DNA from: Vitis vinifera
Lineage: Eukaryota; Streptophyta; Magnoliopsida; Vitales; Vitaceae
Reading direction: 5' to 3'
Assembly (NCBI RefSeq): GCF_030704535.1
Contig: NC_081812.1
Coordinates: 23,349,501 to 23,413,500 of the forward strand
DNA length: 64,000 nt
In this document: positions 48,259 through 58,006 of the stretch, in pieces
Layout: every line of letters begins with the position of its first letter
How positions within the stretch are numbered: the stretch's first letter is position 1
Translations under genes and position numbers: made by a program
Notes under the pieces: model-generated
Told to the model about the DNA's origin: nothing
The model's input: only the letters and a program-made list of their open reading frames with translations
Databases searched by the model: none

Positions 48259-49728
48259 ATGACCGAAGAAGCAGGCATGTTTAGGGTGCATCATACCATT
48301 GGGAGTGTTCTATGTTGCAAATGTGGTATTCCAATGACACCTAATGCTGCCAATATGTGTGTCAAGTGTTTGCGCACTGAAGTTGATATTACCGAAGGTT
48401 TGCAGAAGCATGCCACCCTCGTGCACTGCCCTGAGTGTGATAGGTACTTTCGGCCACCAAAAACTTGGATTGAACCCCAATTGGAGTCCAAAGAACTCTT
48501 AACTTTATGCTTGAAAACATTGAAGAATTTGAATCAAGTTAGGTTAATTCATGCGGAATTTATTTGGACTGAACCTCACTCCAAGAGGATCAAGGTCAAG
48601 CTAAGGGTTCAGAAGGAGGTTCTCAATGGAGCAATACTAGAGCAGGCTTATATTGTTGAATACGTTCAACAAGAACATATGTGTGAGTCTTGCTCTAGGG
48701 TCCAGGCTAATCCTGACCAGTGGGTCGCTTCTGTGCAAGTCCGGCAACATGTTCCTCATAGACGAACTTTGTTTTATTTAGAGCAACTTATTCTGATGCA
48801 TGATGCTGCAAGGTGTGCCAAAAAAATTAAGCCAATGAATCAGGGAATTGATTTCTTTTTTGCAAATTGGAGTCATGGAAAGAAATTTGTTGAATTTATT
48901 GGTAAAATGGTTCCGATCAAGAGTCATCGCCCCAGCCAACAACTTGTCTCCCATGATCCCAAGAGCAATAACTACTATTATAAGTACACTTTGTCAGTTG
49001 AAATCTGCCCAATATGTCGCGAGGATCTGATCTGTCTCCCTCGTGAAGTTGCATCTGGTTTGGGGAATCCTCATTCTCTTGTGATTTGCACAAAAGTAAC
49101 AAACCGAATCACTTTTCTGGATCCTTATACTCTCAAGCACCATTGCTTAGATGCTGAACAGTATTGGAGGTCACCTTTTAAGGCTTTGCTTTCTAGTAGG
49201 CAGCTTGTGGAATATATAGTATTGGACGTGGGGATTGTTTATTCTGAAGTTCATGTTGGGGGCTCTAAGTATGCTTTAGCTGATGCTCAGGTGGCTCGTC
49301 TATCAGATTTTGGAAAGAATGATACAATTTTCAACATAACAACACATCTAGGCCATCTTTTGAACCCTGGTGACCATGCTCTCGGTTATGACATGTTTGC
49401 AACTAATAGTAATGACATGGAACTTGAAAAATACAGAGATTTTGACCTTCCACCTGCAATTTTGATAAGGAAAACTTATGAAGAAAACTGCCAAGGAAAG
49501 GGTGGGAAGCCTCCTCCATTGATGAGTAGAGAGTACGAAGAGTTCTTAAGGCGTTTGGAGGACAACCCTGAATTGACGCTTAATATATCATTACATGAAA
49601 ATAAGGAATACCCACCACCATCAGTTAGAGATGGAGAAGAGGATTCAGCTTGTGGGGCTTTGGAGAAGTTGCTTGCTAATGTTGATTTAAGTGATGATGA
49701 AGATGGGGATGACGCCATGGCTGAGTGA
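48259..49728 (+). CDS. NMD3: 60S ribosomal export protein NMD3
   Basis: Adaptor that binds the nascent 60S ribosomal subunit and links it to the XPO1/CRM1 exportin for passage from nucleus to cytoplasm. The 489-aa protein starts MTEEAGMF; a TTG three codons upstream also lies in frame but is unlikely to be used. The N-terminal treble-clef zinc region is visible: CxxC at 19-22, CxxC at 34-37, CPEC at 57-60, then CESC (about 137-140) and CPIC (about 252-255). The well-conserved blocks WTEPHSKRIKVKL, NPDQWVASVQVRQH and QGIDFFF follow. The C-terminus is acidic (LSDDEDGDDAMAE). Length fits the family (about 500 aa). The main coding region is in one exon, with a likely leader intron upstream. No frameshifts or stops. 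Confidence 0.95.
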   Translation: MTEEAGMFRVHHTIGSVLCCKCGIPMTPNAANMCVKCLRTEVDITEGLQKHATLVHCPECDRYFRPPKTWIEPQLESKELLTLCLKTLKNLNQVRLIHAEFIWTEPHSKRIKVKLRVQKEVLNGAILEQAYIVEYVQQEHMCESCSRVQANPDQWVASVQVRQHVPHRRTLFYLEQLILMHDAARCAKKIKPMNQGIDFFFANWSHGKKFVEFIGKMVPIKSHRPSQQLVSHDPKSNNYYYKYTLSVEICPICREDLICLPREVASGLGNPHSLVICTKVTNRITFLDPYTLKHHCLDAEQYWRSPFKALLSSRQLVEYIVLDVGIVYSEVHVGGSKYALADAQVARLSDFGKNDTIFNITTHLGHLLNPGDHALGYDMFATNSNDMELEKYRDFDLPPAILIRKTYEENCQGKGGKPPPLMSREYEEFLRRLEDNPELTLNISLHENKEYPPPSVRDGEEDSACGALEKLLANVDLSDDEDGDDAMAE

Positions 49729-51242
49729 CCTGAAGCATTTGAGAAGTAAAACAATAATACTATGGACACCATTGATGAATTAAACCTTATCTGGAAGAAA
49801 GAGGATTATTATACTAATCATCAGCGTGATGTCCACCATGATGTTCCAGCTGTGTTCTATAATTGTTTGGATAGCATTCACATGACCGGTTCTGCACACC
49901 TAATATTAACTACTAAAGAATAAATGTTAGCCTCAGATAAATTGTGTTTTGATTTTCTGATGACGGTTTTTTTTTCTTGTCTCTGTGTGTGCTTCTTCAG
50001 GCAACTGTTTTGTTTTTTCTGTGTTTATTATAGTTAGTAATAAGCTGGGAACCGAGATTGTCAAGCGTATATATTCATATCTTCAATGTCTTCATGGTTA
50101 ACCTGGCTGAGTGATTTTTTTTCCCTCTTTCTTTTGTTCCTCTTGCAGAAGGATATGAGATATTTGAACACATGTTGAACAGATTGGTTGTAAAGTCCAA
50201 AAACTTGATGCAATTCACAAGCATGTGAAGTATTTTGTGTTTCAAACACCGGCCCTTGCTACTTTCCGAGAGTATCTAATGATTTTCCTTCCATTTTGGA
50301 GGAAAATTACAATGATATGTGTGGGTAGTTCCTTAAAATAAAAAAATGAAAGGAACACATTAAATAGAGTGTGTGGTAGTCTTATTTAGAAGAAAAGATA
50401 GCTTGAATTGGCAGTTGTTTGAATTTCTGGGTCCCAAGTCTGCTAGCACAGAGTCTTGAACTTAATGCCTTTAGGTTGTCCACATGTATTGACTTGTGGT
50501 TTTGGGCGGAAAGGTTCTATTTTGGTCAAAACAAAAAAGCGTGGACGCAATTCTCAGTCACAAGCCCACAAGATGGTGTTATGCACCAAGTTTTTTGGAA
50601 GCAGATGCAGCTTAATCAGAATGATGAAGACAGCCTTACCCCGGTGGATGACATTTTGAAAAAAATAAAAGAACATCTATTTGATAAGAAAATATTTTTA
50701 AAAATTCAAATATTTAACAAAATTTAGAAAATGTTTAAAAAAATTAACTTATAGTATTTTTTTTTTATAAAAAATAACTCTCTCAAAAATATTTCTAAAA
50801 ATAATAAAGAAAAGCATGTTTTTAAAAAAAAAAAAGAAAATACTCTTTTTATGACTTCCTCTGTATACGGCCATGTTTAGTGAAAGTCACGGTGGTTTTG
50901 GGATACGTGCACCAGTTACTGATGTGTATCCCAACTCAAATGTCATCACTAACATGTGTCCCAGCTTCCAATGTCCGATTCTTAGTATGCTTTGAGTTGA
51001 GGCATCATTGCATTGTCATCTTGGATTGGTACAAATAAATGACACTAGTAACTCAAAAACACTTAAGCACTTTAGCCAGGAAAAAAATAAAACAAATTAG
51101 ATGAAATAACTTTTAATGAATTTCTTCAAAGTATAAAGAAATAAGGTTATATATATATAATCAGAGTACAAATAAAATGCATAAGAAAAATTAAGATGAA
51201 ATATGCTCTCGTGTTTTTTATTTTAAAGAACAAAAAATCATG

Positions 51243-51289
<47 letters not shown>

Positions 51290-51893
51290 CAAAGTATAAA
51301 TAAAATGCATAAGAAGATAAGATCAAGCTTATCAAATAAATATTTTTTAAGCATGATTTTTTGTTCTTTAAAAAAAAACATATTTCATCTTAATTTTTAG
51401 ATAACATCTTTTAATTATTTTTATTTATTTTTGAAATTATTTAAAAAAATAATTATATAAATATAAAAAATAATTAAAAATAAAATATTATACCTAAAAA
51501 TTATTTTAAAAATATAAAAAATAAATTAAAAATATTTTAAATCCTCAAACAAATATTTATTTTACAAAATCTTATAAAATAATTTTAAAAAATTGTTCTC
51601 AAAAAAATATTTTTCAAAATCATTCTAAAAAAATAGTTATCAAATAGGGAGGAACTCATTTTTCCCTTAACGTTATTTTTTTTAATCATCACAATAGATG
51701 TGACAAATATATATACTATTGTTACTTACATAATATCTTATTTAACAAATTTATTTTATCAAATAAATTAAAAGAAGAAACAAGTTACACTATTACTTAG
51801 TAGTGTCACATGGAAAGGAAACTCGGATAGAAAGTGTTGCATCTTGCATGTGCCCTGCAACTCTTGCCAGTTTGGCAAAAATATTATAAAAAA
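49729..51893. other. NMD3 3' region and AT-rich intergenic sequence
   Basis: The NMD3 3' UTR probably occupies the first few hundred bases. 50400-50660 is GC-balanced with two overlapping short frames but no recognisable family. 51147-51410 holds a (TA)n run (about 51248-51287) flanked by a direct near-repeat (ATAATCAxAGTAxAAATAAAATGCATAAGAA) and by inverted pieces containing AACAAAAAATCATG, suggesting a hairpin-prone repeat. Confidence 0.5.
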
Positions 51894-52524
51894 TAGGGAG
51901 AATTATGTTTTGGGGGTAGATGGGCCCTCAAATTAACAAAAGGTCCATGTAACTCTTCAAATTGAGCTCAAGACCCAATGAAAATATGAAAATTGAGTTG
52001 AAGGATATCATCCTTCAGTATTTCCAAAAATGCCCTTTGTTGATTTTGAGAAAAAAATTAATATTTTTGAAAAATACTTTTATTTAATTTAATATTTTTG
52101 ATTTAATTTAATATTTTTAAAAAATACTTTTATGTAATTTAATATTTTTAAAATAATTTTATTTAATTTAATATTTAAAAAAAATAATTTTATTTAATTT
52201 AATATTTTTAAAAAATTTTAATTTAATATTTTTTTAAATACTTTAATTTAATTTAATATTTTTGAAAAAAACAATTAATTTAATATTTTTGAAAAAAAAA
52301 TTAATTTAATATTTTTGAAAACTACTTTTATTTAATTTAGTATTTTTGAAAAAAAAATTATTGAAAAAAATTATTTAACTTAACTTTATAAAATATTTTA
52401 TATGTGTTCTTAAAGGGTATATTTGTCCGTTACTATTTCATATTCTTCAATTCAATTTAAAGAGTTGTATGGACATTTTGTTAATTTTGGGGGCCCATTT
52501 ACCCCCAAAAGATAATTCTCCCTA
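51894..52524. mobile_element. 631-bp MITE with about 70-bp terminal inverted repeats
   Basis: The left end reads TAGGGAGAATTATGTTTTGG. The right end, reverse complemented, reads TAGGGAGAATTATCTTTTGG. The match continues through GGGGGTAxATGGGCCC, AATTAACAAAA and GTCCAT to about 70 bases with few mismatches. The interior is non-coding and contains about ten copies of an AATTTAATATTTTT(G)AAAAA unit. The flanks are A-rich on both sides, so a target duplication cannot be resolved. Confidence 0.8.
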
Positions 52525-52560
52525 AAAAATAAGGGTAAAAATTACTAACAACAAAAGTGC

Positions 52561-52662
52561 ATCCACTGGCTAGCCAATGTGGCACCCAGAGTGGCCTCCC
52601 CAGGATTCGAACTCAAGACTAAGGTCTTTGTGGTTGCCCTCCTGGTACCATCTGGGCTACTT
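52561..52662 (-). mobile_element. tRNA-derived SINE, minus orientation
   Basis: Read on the minus strand it has an RNA polymerase III A-box (TAGCCCAGATGGTA, 52646-52659) followed about 32 bases later by a B-box (GAGTTCGAATCC, 52603-52614). This is the head of a tRNA-like promoter. It does not fold as a complete tRNA. It forms one arm of a near-perfect inverted repeat with the next feature. Confidence 0.6.
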
Positions 52663-52674
52663 GTACATTTGTAT

Positions 52675-52832
52675 TAGGAGGGCAACCACAAAGACCTTAG
52701 TCTTGAGTTCGAATCCTGGGGAGGCCACTCTGGGCACCACATTGGCTTAGCCTAGGCACTAGAGCCAAAAATCTCGGGTCATGCATTGGCATCGCCTAGG
52801 CCTCGAGATACAAATGTACAATAGTGCTCTCA
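52675..52832 (+). mobile_element. tRNA-derived SINE, plus orientation, lacking the A-box
   Basis: 52676-52746 is the inverted partner of 52573-52643, with 69 of 71 positions matching. It keeps the B-box (GAGTTCGAATCC, 52705-52716) but starts after the A-box position. It continues into a body region not present in the minus copy and ends near ATACAAATGTACA (52808-52820), which is the complement of a string in the spacer between the two arms. Confidence 0.55.
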
Positions 52833-53489
52833 TTCCATTTTCTTACCCTTTCTCGGGAAAATGAACTTGAAGTTCCTTGACATGAAGAAGCTGGTGTTGT
52901 GAATTTAGTTGGCATTATGGCTGCGAATTTTCTCTTTCAACCAAGTAATTGATTCAAATAACGTGTTTGCGGAAATAGTATCTTTAATTTATTTTTCTAG
53001 ATCTTTAATGTATTTTGCAGTATCTTTAATTTCTCTGGATTTGCATTGCTGAGATATGGATTTTGTAGGAATAGAAGCAGGTGAAGATGAACGTGTCGAA
53101 GCACATGAAGACGAACGAGTCGAAGCACATGAAGATGAACATGGATTATACTATCAAATCCTACCAATGAAATTTGGTTGTGGTGGTTTTCGTACCCACC
53201 TTGCGAATCAACTTGACCTGGTTGGGGTAATTATTTGCATATATCTCTCTGATTATGATTTTCCGTACACAATCAGATGATTCAATACATTCTATTCTCT
53301 TCATCCGTAAGATGTAGGAGAAGATATGATTGAATGAAGGCGCATGCTGCTTTTTCACCTAAAGTAAATATTCTCTTAATTTCTTGTCTTAATAATATTT
53401 AATTTCTCATACATGCTATTTATTGTGAATTAATAGTTGTAAATTTCTTTTGGTCCAAAACTTAATCAAAGCAAATTGGATATGAATCT
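52833..53489. other. Left flank of the Copia element
   Basis: No gene can be confirmed. A 74-codon frame at 53056-53280 contains a repeat of about 24 bases (GAAGATGAACGTGTCGAAGCAC and variants) encoding an acidic VEAHEDER-like motif about three times. It may be a fragment of a gene interrupted by the retrotransposon, but I do not recognise the family. Confidence 0.3.
53485..53489. repeat. Left target-site duplication (AATCT) of the Copia element
   Basis: AATCT directly precedes the first LTR (TGTTAGGA at 53490) and recurs directly after the last LTR at 63672-63676. This marks the outer boundaries of the insertion. Confidence 0.8.
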
Positions 53490-53785
53490 TGTTAGGATTT
53501 GTGGAGCCTAGTTTTGTTTGATCTGGTTTGACGACCCAACCCGAATAATATTGTGTGGTTTTTTTTAATGTGCAATATTCGTGCAATATTTTTTGGGCCC
53601 GTTTAACTCATTGTGGAACCGCTTTTTGTAATTATGGTTTTTTAGTGTGGTGTGGCGGTTGCATTTCAAAAAGAGAGAAAATATTGTAGTCGACAGAAGT
53701 ACTCTGTATTCTTATCTGGTAATAGTGATATCCCTACAACTCTGTGGACGTAGGCAAACTGCCGAACCATGTAAATACTGTCTTG
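53490..53785 (+). repeat. LTR copy 1 of the Copia element, truncated at its 3' end
   Basis: Aligns with the other two LTRs from TGTTAGGATTTGTGG to GTAAATACTGTCTTG, then stops about 85 bases short. It is followed by GGAAATT, which resembles the polypurine tract end (GGAGATT) seen just before the last LTR. This suggests an internal deletion joining LTR 1 to the 3' end of a former internal region. Confidence 0.8.
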
Positions 53786-53792
53786 GGAAATT

Positions 53793-54177
53793 TGTCAAGC
53801 TTTGTGGAACCTAGTTTTGTTTGATCTGGTTTGACAACCTAATCCGAATAGTATTGCGTGGTTTTTTTTTAATGTGCAATATTCGTGCAATATTTTTTGG
53901 GCCCATTTAGCCCATTGTGGAATCGCTTTTTGTAATTAGGGTTTTTTAGTGTGGTGTGGCGTGGCGGTTGCGTGTCAGATAGAGAGAAAATATTATAGCC
54001 GATAGAAGTACTCTATATTCTTCTCTAATAATAGTGATATCCCTGTAACTCCGTGGATGTAGACAAATTGCTGAACCACGTAAATACTGTCTTGTGCGTG
54101 TGATTGTTTTTTCTTTGGCGTGTGTTTTCTCTATTTTTTGTTTCTCACAGGTTGAGAATTCGGCTTAATTCCCTTCA
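53793..54177 (+). repeat. LTR copy 2 of the Copia element (functional 5' LTR position)
   Basis: 385-bp LTR beginning TGTCAAGCTTTGTGG and ending CCCTTCA, immediately upstream of the primer-binding site. It has no target duplication at its own left edge (AAATT versus AATCT), so it does not mark the element's true left boundary. Confidence 0.85.
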
Positions 54178-54216
54178 ACTGGTATCAAAGCCTAGGGTTA
54201 GGTTTGAGTGGGAACA

Positions 54217-55030
54217 ATGGTAGAGGAAACAGGAAAAGCGTCTGGAATAGAAAAGTTTGATGGTACAGACTTTGCGTATTGGAGGATGCAGATTGAAGAT
54301 TATCTCTATGGGAGGAAATTGCATCTGCCTCTTTTGGGGGCAAAACCTGAGAGTATGAAGCCTGAGGAATGGGCGCTTCTTGACAGACAGGTTCTAGGAG
54401 TTATTAGGTTAACTTTGTCTAGGTCTGTTGCACACAATATTGTAAAGGAGAAGACTACATCAGATATGATGAAGGCTTTGTCCAATATGTATGAAAAGTC
54501 ATCCGCAAACAATAAGGTGCATTTGATGAAGAAATTGTTCAATTTGAAGATGGCAGAGAATGCATTAGTAGCACAACATCTGAATGAATTTAATACAATT
54601 ACAAATCAATTGTCATCTGTAGAAATTGATTTTGATGATGAGATTTATGCTCTGATCGTCTTGGTTTCTTTGCCAAGCAGTTGGAAGGCAATGAGGATGA
54701 CAATAAGTAATTCTACGGGAAAAAAAAAGCTCAAGTACAATGATATACGAGATTTAATTCTGACTGAGGAGATTCACCGAAGAGATGCAGGCGAAACCTC
54801 AGGATCTGGTTATGCCCTAAACCTTGAGACAAGAGGCTGAGGTAATGACGGAAATTCAAATCGGGGTAGATCGAAATCCAGAAATTCTAATAAGAACATA
54901 AGCAAATCTAGATCAGGCCAATAAGTACAATGTTGGAACTGTGGGAAAACAGGTCACTTTAGAAGGCAATGCAAAAGTCCTAAGAAGAAGAATGAAGATG
55001 ATTCTGCTAATACTGTAATAGAAGAGGTAC
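54217..55030 (+). pseudogene. Copia gag, broken by two stops
   Basis: Opens at an ATG 40 bases after the LTR and encodes a TNT1-like Gag (FDGTDFAYWRMQIEDYL near the start). Reading stops at TGA 54838-54840 and again at TAA about 54922-54924. The CCHC zinc knuckle (CWNCGKTGHFRRQC) lies just beyond the second stop, so nucleocapsid function is lost from the main frame. Confidence 0.85.
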
Positions 55031-56510
55031 AAGATGTATTACTTCTTGCAGTAGACAGTCCACTTGATGATTGGGTTTTGGATTCAGGAGTTTCTTTTCA
55101 TAACACTCCACACCAAGAAATCATTCAGAATTATGCTGCAGGTGATTTTGGTAAAGTGTATTTGGCTGATGGTTTAGTCTTGGATGTTGTGGGTCTAGGA
55201 AACGTTCGGATATCGTTGCCCAATGGGTCTGTTTGGTTACTGGAGAAGGTTCGACATATTCCTAACCTGAGGAGGAATCTAATTTCTATTGGACAACTTG
55301 ATGATGAAGGACATGCAATACTATTTGTTGGTGGTACTTGGAAGGTTACAAAGGGAGCTAGGGTATTGGCTCGTGGAAAGAAGATTGATACTCTGTATAT
55401 GACCTCATGTCCAAGAGACACAATTGCAGTTGTTGATGCAAGTACTGATACAAGCCTATGGCACCGCAAACTTGGTCACATGAGTGAGAAATGGATGAAG
55501 ATGTTGTTGTCAAAAGAAAAACTACCAGAATTGAAGTCCATTGATTTTGACATGTGTGAAAGTTCCATATTAGGAAAACAAAAAAATGTGAGCTTCTTGA
55601 AAACTGGCAGGACACTGAAGGCAAAAAAAATGGAACTAGTACACACTGATTTGTGGAGGCTTCTCCGGTTGCATCACTTGCAGATTCAAGGTACTACATC
55701 ACTTTTATTAATGACTCAAGCAAAAACGTATGAGTTTATTTTCTGAAAAATAAATATGATGTATTTGAAACTTTTAAGAAATGTAAGGCCATGGTTGAGA
55801 CAGAAACAGGTTTGAAAGTAAAATGTTTGAGGTCAGATAATGGAGGAGAGTACATAAATGGAGGGTTTAGTGAGTATTGTGCTGCATAGGAAATTAGGAT
55901 GGAGAAGACCATTCCTGGGACACCACGGCAGAATGGTGTGGCTGAGCGCATGAACAAAATTTTCTCAATGAGTGTGCTAGAAGTATGAGGTTGCATGTTG
56001 GACTACCAAAAACTTTTTGGGTTGATGTTGTTAGCACTACAGCTTACCTGATAAACCGAGGACCATCAGTTCCCATGGAGTTCAGACTTCCTGAGGAGGT
56101 TTGGAGCGGTAAAGAGGTAAAGTTTTCACATTTAAAAGTTTTTGGTTATGTTTCTTATGTTCATATTGATTCTGATACTCGTAGTAAACTTGATGCAAAG
56201 TCTAAAATATGTTTTTTCATTAGCTATGGTGATGAGAAATTTGGCTATAGGTTTTGGGATGAACAAAACAGGAAAATCATTAGAAGTAGAAATGTGATAT
56301 TTAATGAACAGTTTATGTACAAGGACAGGTCAACTATAGTGTCAGATGTTACAGAGATAGATCAAAAGAAATTTGAGTTTGTCAACTTAGATGAATTGGC
56401 TGAAAGTACTGTCCAAAAAAAGAGGTGAAGAAGATAAGGAGAATGTAAATTCACAGGTAGATCTGAGTACACCTGTAACTGAAGATCGCAAATTATCTCT
56501 TGTTGACTGA
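55031..56510 (+). pseudogene. Copia pol, 5' half: protease and integrase, degenerate
   Basis: The protease site reads DSGVS instead of the usual DSGAS/DSGCT. The integrase zinc region is present (WHRKLGH) but the second Cys of its CxxC pair is changed (CESS). A frameshift occurs near 55670 and stops follow at 55744 and near 55888 and 55986. The integrase core signatures SDNGGEY and TPRQNGVAERMN are still readable at about 55836-55954, with the GKR-type C-terminal region at 55985-56428. The hAT element interrupts pol shortly after. Confidence 0.85.
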
Positions 56511-56527
56511 TGGTGGTGAGCCAGAGT

Positions 56528-56535
56528 GTTATGAT
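56528..56535. repeat. Left 8-bp target-site duplication (GTTATGAT) of the hAT
   Basis: GTTATGAT at 56528-56535 repeats exactly at 61658-61665. An 8-bp duplication is the hallmark of hAT insertion. Dropping one copy plus the hAT would rejoin the Copia pol reading direction. Confidence 0.95.
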
Positions 56536-56754
56536 CATGGAGGAAAATATCGGAAAATATCGGCGATATATCTTGTATTAGGAGGCGGCGACACGACATT
56601 TCCAAGAGAAAAATCGGGGGGACGATTTTTCGCAATTAATCGCCAATAAATCGCCGATAAATCGACGATTTCTCCAAATAATCGCCTGTGGCCGCAGAAA
56701 ATCGCCGATAAATTGCCGACTTTTTGGAGATATTTCGCTCCTTTCTCCAGCGCG

Positions 56755-56972
56755 ATCTGACGGCCCAGATCACGCCCGCGTTGATCTAACGGCCCAGATG
56801 CGATTCCAACGTTAATAATGTGATCCAACGACCAAATTTGAATTTCAATGGTAAATTGGTGTTCCAACGACTATTTTGGCCCAAATTTCTTCTATAAATA
56901 ACCATTTTTCCATCAATTTCACCCATTTTTACTTTCATTCTTCATTTGCTCTCTCATTACTCCAATTTTAAG
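56755..56972 (+). promoter_or_regulatory. Putative promoter and leader exon of the hAT transposase
   Basis: Three copies of a GATCYRACGGCCCAGAT-like motif (about 56755, 56780 and a divergent one at 56821) lie upstream of TATAAATA at 56893-56900. A pyrimidine-rich leader follows and ends in TTTTAAG|GTATGT at 56972. The leader contains no ATG, so any product would start in a later exon. Confidence 0.5.
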
Positions 56973-57329
56973 GTATGTTTATTTTAAATTGTAATTAATT
57001 TTGTTTGCAATTGTAATTAATATGGATGATTTAATGTTATTTTTATATTCAATAGTAATTAATTTGTATATTTTTATTGAATTGACTTAGGTTAATTTGA
57101 TTATTTAATTATAAATTGATATGTTTATTTTAGATGATTATTTGTGATTTAGTTTCACATTTAGAATGATTATTTGTGATTTAGTTTCACATTTAATTAA
57201 TTTAATTAACATGCTAAATTATTTAATTAATTTAATTAACATGAACTAGTATATTTTGAATATGAAATATGTTCATTTTTATGATTATTGGGATTTTTTT
57301 TCATATGCAATTATGATTAGTTTTTAATT

Positions 57330-58006
57330 TAGTAAATTTATCATAGAATTAGATCTAGATTTAAAAAATTAACTTAGCTAAATTATTTAATTAGTTTAAT
57401 TAACATAAACTACTATATATGGAATATTAAATATGTTCAATTTTTATGATTATCATGATTTAGTTTCATATCCAATTATGATTAATTTTTAATTTAGTAA
57501 ATTTTTCATAGAATTAGATTTAGATTCAAAAAATTAACTTAGCTAAATTATTTAATTAGTTTAATTAACATGAACTATTATATATGGAATATTAAATATG
57601 TTCAATTTTTATGATTATCATGATTTAGTTTCATATCCAATTATGATTAATTTTTAATTTAGTAAATTTTTCATAGAATTAGATTTAGATTCAAAAAATT
57701 AACTTAGCTAAATTATTTAATTAGTTTAATTAACATGAACTACTATATATGGAATATTAAATATGTTCAATTTTTATGATTATCATGATTTAGTTTTATA
57801 TCCAATTATGATTAATTTTTAATTTAGTAAATTTTTCATAGAATTAGATTTAGATTCAAAAAATTAATTTAGCTAAATTATTTAATTAGTTTAATTAGCA
57901 TGAACTATTATATATGGAATATTAAATATGTTCAATTTTTATGATTATCATGATTTAGTTTCATATCCAATTATGATTAATTTTTAATTTAGTAAATTTT
58001 TCATAG
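57330..58006 (+). repeat. Tandem array of about 165-bp units within the hAT
   Basis: Four units, each ending in ...AGTAAATTTTTCATAG. The unit ends fall near 57341, 57512, 57676, 57841 and 58006, giving spacings of about 165 (the first about 170). Units share TTTAATTAGTTTAATTA, ATATGGAATATTAAATATG and ATGATTATCATGATTTAG. The last unit's ATAG is the apparent splice acceptor of the first transposase exon. Confidence 0.85.

Noticed and set aside
50419..50727. Two overlapping short plus-strand frames after NMD3
   Set aside because: No recognisable domain, and overlapping frames of similar length suggest chance openings in GC-balanced sequence.
52603..52716. tRNA gene candidates at the A/B-box sequences
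   Set aside because: The boxes are tRNA-like, but no acceptor stem, anticodon arm or full cloverleaf can be formed. Two inverted copies fit SINEs better.
53788..53797. Middle LTR as the true left end of the Copia element
   Set aside because: The bases before it (AAATT) do not match the five bases after the 3' LTR (AATCT), whereas the outer LTR has an exact match.
57330..58006. CRISPR-like array
   Set aside because: These are long, directly adjacent 165-bp tandem units without spacers, inside a plant transposon.
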